DNA of 7,689 bases from Firmicutes bacterium UBA5301 (GTDB lineage: Bacteria > Bacillota > UBA5301). The notes below the pieces were generated by a model, which did no database searches, was not told the origin of the DNA, and was given only the letters and a program-made list of their open reading frames with translations. The stretch is from assembly GCA_002408345.1 (NCBI GenBank), contig DHRX01000055.1, positions 2,565 to 10,253 of the forward strand, read 5' to 3'. Positions 5,717-7,689 of this stretch are shown here, one piece after another. Each line of letters starts with the position of its first letter. Position 1 is the first letter of the stretch. The translations under genes and the position numbers were made by a program.

Positions 5717-6513
5717 GGAGCTACCAGTTCACTTTCCCGCTGTTCAGCTGAGGCTTTAATGCTTTCTTCCAGCGCTTTCATTAAATCAATTACTTCTGCA
5801 CGTCCAGAGGCAGCTGGAACGGCTATAGCTTCTCCGTCAATTTTTTGTCGCACTAACTCAAGCAAAGCTTCACGGTAATTATCGGTATATTTGGCCGGCT
5901 CAAAAGGTGCTGAAAGGTTAGAAATTAAGTTAACCGCCATAGCGAGTTCTTTTTCTTGGATTGTCGATACGTAATCTATTGATGGTAGTTGGTCGAGAGT
6001 TTTTATTTCATCGGGATAATACATAGTTTCTAACATAAGGACTGAGTTCTGATAAATTCTGATTGCGGCTAGAGCTTCTTTTGATCGTAATACGACTTTA
6101 GCAATAGCAATTTGTCCGGTTTCTTGCATAGCTTGACGTAGTAAGGTGTAAGGTTTTTGACCACCTTGATTTGGAACAAGATAGTAGCTTTTGGCAAAGT
6201 AAACAGGATCAATTTCTTGTAGGTTAACAAAGTCAATAATATCTATGGTTTTCGTAGTTTCTAAAGGAATATTTTCAAAGTCCTCAGCTGATAACAAGAC
6301 ATATTTTCCTGGTTCATACTGATAGCCCCAGACGATTTCATCCTTAGAAACTTCTCGATTACAGACAGGGCAAATTTTTTCGTATTTCAGCGGACTATGA
6401 CAGTCTTTATGTAGATAATTAAATTTTAAACTTTTCTCTTGAGTAGTGGGATAGAGCTTAATTGGAATGTGGACGAGGCCGAAACTAATTGCTCCATTCC
6501 AAATGGTTCGCAT
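5713..6513 (-). CDS. ku: Non-homologous end-joining protein Ku
   Basis: Bacterial Ku forms a homodimeric ring that binds double-strand-break ends and recruits LigD activities. The 266-residue product opens MRTIWNGAISFGLVHIPIKLY, the family's typical N-terminus, and keeps EIVWGYQY (59-66), LQEIDPVYFAKSYYL (98-112) and the C-terminal FEPAKYTDNYREALLELV segment (204-221). Residues 35-51 carry Cys38 and a CPVC pair, as in some Bacillus Ku proteins. The C-terminal tail after about residue 250 is short and acidic, without the Lys-rich extension of many Ku proteins. I chose the ATG at 6513, with AGGTGA 8 nt upstream. A TTG at 6570 would add 19 unconserved residues. It is the first gene of the minus-strand repair cluster, divergent from the greA paralogue and overlapping the ligase gene by 4 nt. 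I saw no convincing sigma-G promoter upstream. Confidence 0.96.
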   Translation of the reverse strand: MRTIWNGAISFGLVHIPIKLYPTTQEKSLKFNYLHKDCHSPLKYEKICPVCNREVSKDEIVWGYQYEPGKYVLLSAEDFENIPLETTKTIDIIDFVNLQEIDPVYFAKSYYLVPNQGGQKPYTLLRQAMQETGQIAIAKVVLRSKEALAAIRIYQNSVLMLETMYYPDEIKTLDQLPSIDYVSTIQEKELAMAVNLISNLSAPFEPAKYTDNYREALLELVRQKIDGEAIAVPAASGRAEVIDLMKALEESIKASAEQRESELVAP

Positions 6514-6571
6514 ATGTGAATCACCTACCTGGTAAATATTTTGATACTGCTCGGCAGAAAATAACCGCAAG

Positions 6572-6587
6572 GTAAATTTTGATTTAC
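6572..6587. repeat. Palindromic site in the ku/greA divergent region
   Basis: GTAAAT and ATTTAC (6 bp each, 4-nt centre) form a perfect dyad between the divergent ku and greA-family genes. Its size and place suit a small regulator's operator, but a 6-bp AT-rich dyad can occur by chance. Confidence 0.3.
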
Positions 6588-6651
6588 ACGTAAGAGGACA
6601 ATGACTTGAATAATATACATTAATTAGAAAATGGATTTTGGGGTGAAAAAT

Positions 6652-7158
6652 GTGTTAGAAAGGGAAACCATTCTTACACCAGCTGGCTATAATAAGTTAA
6701 AAGCAGAATTAAATACATTAAAAACAGTAAAGCGGAAGGAGATTACTGCCAAAATCCGTGAGGCCTTGGATTTTGGCGATGCCTGGGGTAACCCAGAGTA
6801 TGAATGGGCCAAACAGGAGCAGGCTTTTATTGAAGGGCGGATTAAAACTTTAGAGACTCTGTTAAGTAATGCTAAAGTAATTAATGTAGCCGATAAAAGC
6901 GGTGAAGTAGTTAGTCTAGGATCGGTTGTTACAGTATTAGATTTAGAAACTGAGGATGTTGTTTGTTATACGATAGTTGGATCAGGTGAAGCTGATCCAT
7001 TAAATAACCGTATCTCTTACAAGTCACCGGTTGCTCAGAGTTTACTTGGTCATAAAAAAGGCGATACAGTTGAAGCCGATTGCCCTGTGGGGATAATCGA
7101 GCTTAAAATACTCGATATCCAAGCCGGAACTGGACAAATTGGTGAAGATGTAGGATAA
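6652..7158 (+). CDS. greA: GreA/GreB family transcription elongation factor (paralogue with altered tip)
   Basis: GreA-family proteins insert a coiled coil into the RNA polymerase secondary channel and stimulate cleavage of backtracked RNA. The product (168 residues from the GTG at 6652) has the N-terminal coiled coil starting ETILTPAGYNKLKAEL and an EQAFIEGRI turn. A C-terminal FKBP-like domain (about residues 85-160) contains VTVLDLETEDVVCYTIVGSGEAD and SPVAQSLLGHKKGDTV. I prefer GTG 6652 because GGGGTGA lies 5 nt upstream; the ATG at 6631 has only a weak site and adds seven residues. At the coiled-coil tip the usual GDLxENxEY reads GDAWGNPEY. The first acidic residue (E. coli Asp41 equivalent) is kept, but the Glu44 equivalent is Gly. 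So it may be a specialised paralogue with weak or no cleavage activity rather than the housekeeping GreA; the symbol is a family label. Confidence 0.85.
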   Translation: MLERETILTPAGYNKLKAELNTLKTVKRKEITAKIREALDFGDAWGNPEYEWAKQEQAFIEGRIKTLETLLSNAKVINVADKSGEVVSLGSVVTVLDLETEDVVCYTIVGSGEADPLNNRISYKSPVAQSLLGHKKGDTVEADCPVGIIELKILDIQAGTGQIGEDVG

Positions 7159-7162
7159 ATAT

Positions 7163-7194
7163 GTGCACTACCAGTTGACAGCTTAGTAGTGCAC
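7163..7194. repeat. 9-bp inverted repeat overlapping the tRNA promoter
   Basis: GTGCACTAC (7163-7171) and GTAGTGCAC (7186-7194) are exact reverse complements flanking a 14-nt centre that contains the TTGACA -35. The right arm lies in the promoter spacer. It begins just after the greA-family stop, so it may be that gene's 3' hairpin, an operator, or both. No strong U-tract follows. Confidence 0.55.
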
Positions 7195-7203
7195 TGTTAT
7201 AAT
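7175..7203 (+). promoter_or_regulatory. Perfect-consensus sigma-A promoter of the tRNA operon
   Basis: TTGACA (7175-7180), a 17-bp spacer (7181-7197) and TATAAT (7198-7203) match the vegetative consensus at every position. Transcription should begin near 7210, about 14 nt before tRNA-Val. Such strength is typical of stable-RNA operons. Confidence 0.92.
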
Positions 7204-7223
7204 AATTCTTGTCCATTGCCTGT

Positions 7224-7299
7224 GGGCGAATAGCTCAGCTGGGAGAGCACCTGCCTTACAAGCAGGGGGTCACAGGTTCGAGCCCTGTTTCGCCCACCA
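7224..7299 (+). tRNA. tRNA-Val (anticodon TAC)
   Basis: A 76-nt cloverleaf: acceptor GGGCGAA pairs with TTCGCCC, the anticodon stem is CCTGC/GCAGG with loop CTTACAA, the T-arm has GGTTCGAGCC, and CCA is encoded. It is the first gene of the operon; a T7 run (7300-7306) follows the CCA directly. Confidence 0.97.
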
Positions 7300-7312
7300 T
7301 TTTTTTAAATGC

Positions 7313-7390
7313 GGAGCCGTAGTGCAGTCGGCTTAACACGCCTGCCTGTCACGCAGGAGATCGCGGGTTCGAGCCCCGTCGGCTCCGCCA
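7313..7390 (+). tRNA. tRNA-Asp (anticodon GTC)
   Basis: A 78-nt cloverleaf: acceptor GGAGCCG/CGGCTCC, anticodon stem CCTGC/GCAGG with loop CTGTCAC, T-arm GGGTTCGAGCCCC, discriminator G and encoded CCA. Confidence 0.97.
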
Positions 7391-7397
7391 TTATTTC

Positions 7398-7483
7398 GGA
7401 GAGGTTCCCGAGCTGGCCAAAGGGGGCAGACTGTAAATCTGCTGGCGTTGCCTTCACTGGTTCGAATCCAGTCCTCTCCACCA
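7398..7483 (+). tRNA. tRNA-Tyr (anticodon GTA)
   Basis: An 86-nt class II tRNA with a long variable arm: acceptor GGAGAGG/CCTCTCC, anticodon stem GCAGA/TCTGC with loop CTGTAAA, T-arm CTGGTTCGAATCCAG, and encoded CCA. Confidence 0.97.
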
Positions 7484-7491
7484 GTAAATGT

Positions 7492-7566
7492 TCCTCAGTA
7501 GCTCAATGGTAGAGCACCCGGCTGTTAACCGGGTTGTTGCAGGTTCGAGCCCTGCCTGGGGAGCCA
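7492..7566 (+). tRNA. tRNA-Asn (anticodon GTT)
   Basis: A 75-nt cloverleaf: acceptor TCCTCAG/CTGGGGA with one T-G pair, anticodon stem CCCGG/CCGGG with loop CTGTTAA, T-arm GCAGGTTCGAGCCCTGC, and encoded CCA. Only 3 nt separate it from tRNA-Ala. Confidence 0.97.
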
Positions 7567-7569
7567 AAT

Positions 7570-7645
<76 letters not shown>

Positions 7646-7663
7646 TATCGATTTAATAACTAA

Positions 7664-7689
7664 TGGGGTGTCGCCAAGCGGTAAGGCAC
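7664..7689 (+). tRNA. tRNA-Gln, 5' part, cut by the window edge
   Basis: The acceptor strand TGGGGTG and D-arm GCCAAGCGGTAAGGC are those of a Firmicute tRNA-Gln (which begins with U). The anticodon lies beyond the window, so the identity rests on the first 26 nt and could be another GCCAAGCGG-type tRNA such as Glu. Confidence 0.75.

Noticed and set aside
5690..5878. Plus-strand open frame opposite the ku/ligase junction
   Set aside because: Shadow of the overlapping minus-strand genes, with low-complexity Ser/Ala composition.
6514..6570. N-terminal extension of Ku from a TTG at 6570
   Set aside because: The extra 19 residues are unlike any Ku start, and the ATG at 6513 has a good ribosome site followed by the canonical MRTIWNGAISFG.
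6514..6651. Sigma-G or sigma-A promoters for ku and greA in the divergent gap
   Set aside because: Possible elements (for example TTTACA at 6583-6588 with AATAAT at 6609-6614) have poor spacing (20 bp) or lack a partner, so I could not support any.
7309..7512. 67-codon open frame across the tRNA genes
   Set aside because: It lies entirely over tRNA-Asp and tRNA-Tyr and reads into tRNA-Asn; its peptide (AGSSPVGS, GSNPVLS) is the familiar translation of T-arms.

Overview
The window looks like a chromosomal segment of an endospore-forming Firmicute, most likely a Clostridia-class organism (Peptococcaceae- or Syntrophomonas-like). The reasons are a near-canonical SpoVT, several alpha/beta-type small acid-soluble spore proteins (SASPs), strong AGGAGG-type ribosome sites, and a CCA-encoding tRNA array. 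The genus cannot be fixed from the sequence.

Layout. (1) Positions 1-2243, plus strand: the 3' end of an M42-family aminopeptidase gene, folE2 (GTP cyclohydrolase, type 2) and a sodium/calcium-antiporter-family membrane protein, probably one transcript. (2) Positions 2244-2422: a convergent intergenic region with a long hairpin, a plus-strand terminator and a minus-strand terminator. (3) Positions 2423-6513, minus strand, read right to left: ku, a stand-alone LigD-type ATP-dependent ligase, a stand-alone LigD-type polymerase/primase, an SspF-like SASP, a second SASP, spoVT, and a third SASP that has no recognisable start codon. (4) Positions 6652-7158, plus strand: a greA-family gene divergent from ku. 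(5) Positions 7175-7689, plus strand: a perfect-consensus sigma-A promoter followed by tRNA-Val, -Asp, -Tyr, -Asn, -Ala and the 5' part of a tRNA-Gln, which runs off the window.

The centre is a spore-DNA maintenance cluster. Ku, ligase and polymerase form a minimal end-joining system, with ATGA-type overlaps between the genes. SASPs coat spore DNA, and SpoVT is the late forespore regulator. In Bacillus subtilis the equivalent ku/ligD pair is forespore-expressed but is not, to my knowledge, arranged with SASP genes. Here they are co-directional and closely spaced, so DNA coating, double-strand-break repair and forespore control appear physically linked.

The most notable local anomalies are: the split LIG/POL genes; a SASP whose start position reads GTA; a SASP whose C-terminal extension depends on an A7 run; a 19-bp-spacer promoter with a centred dyad before spoVT; and a GreA paralogue missing one of the two acidic tip residues.
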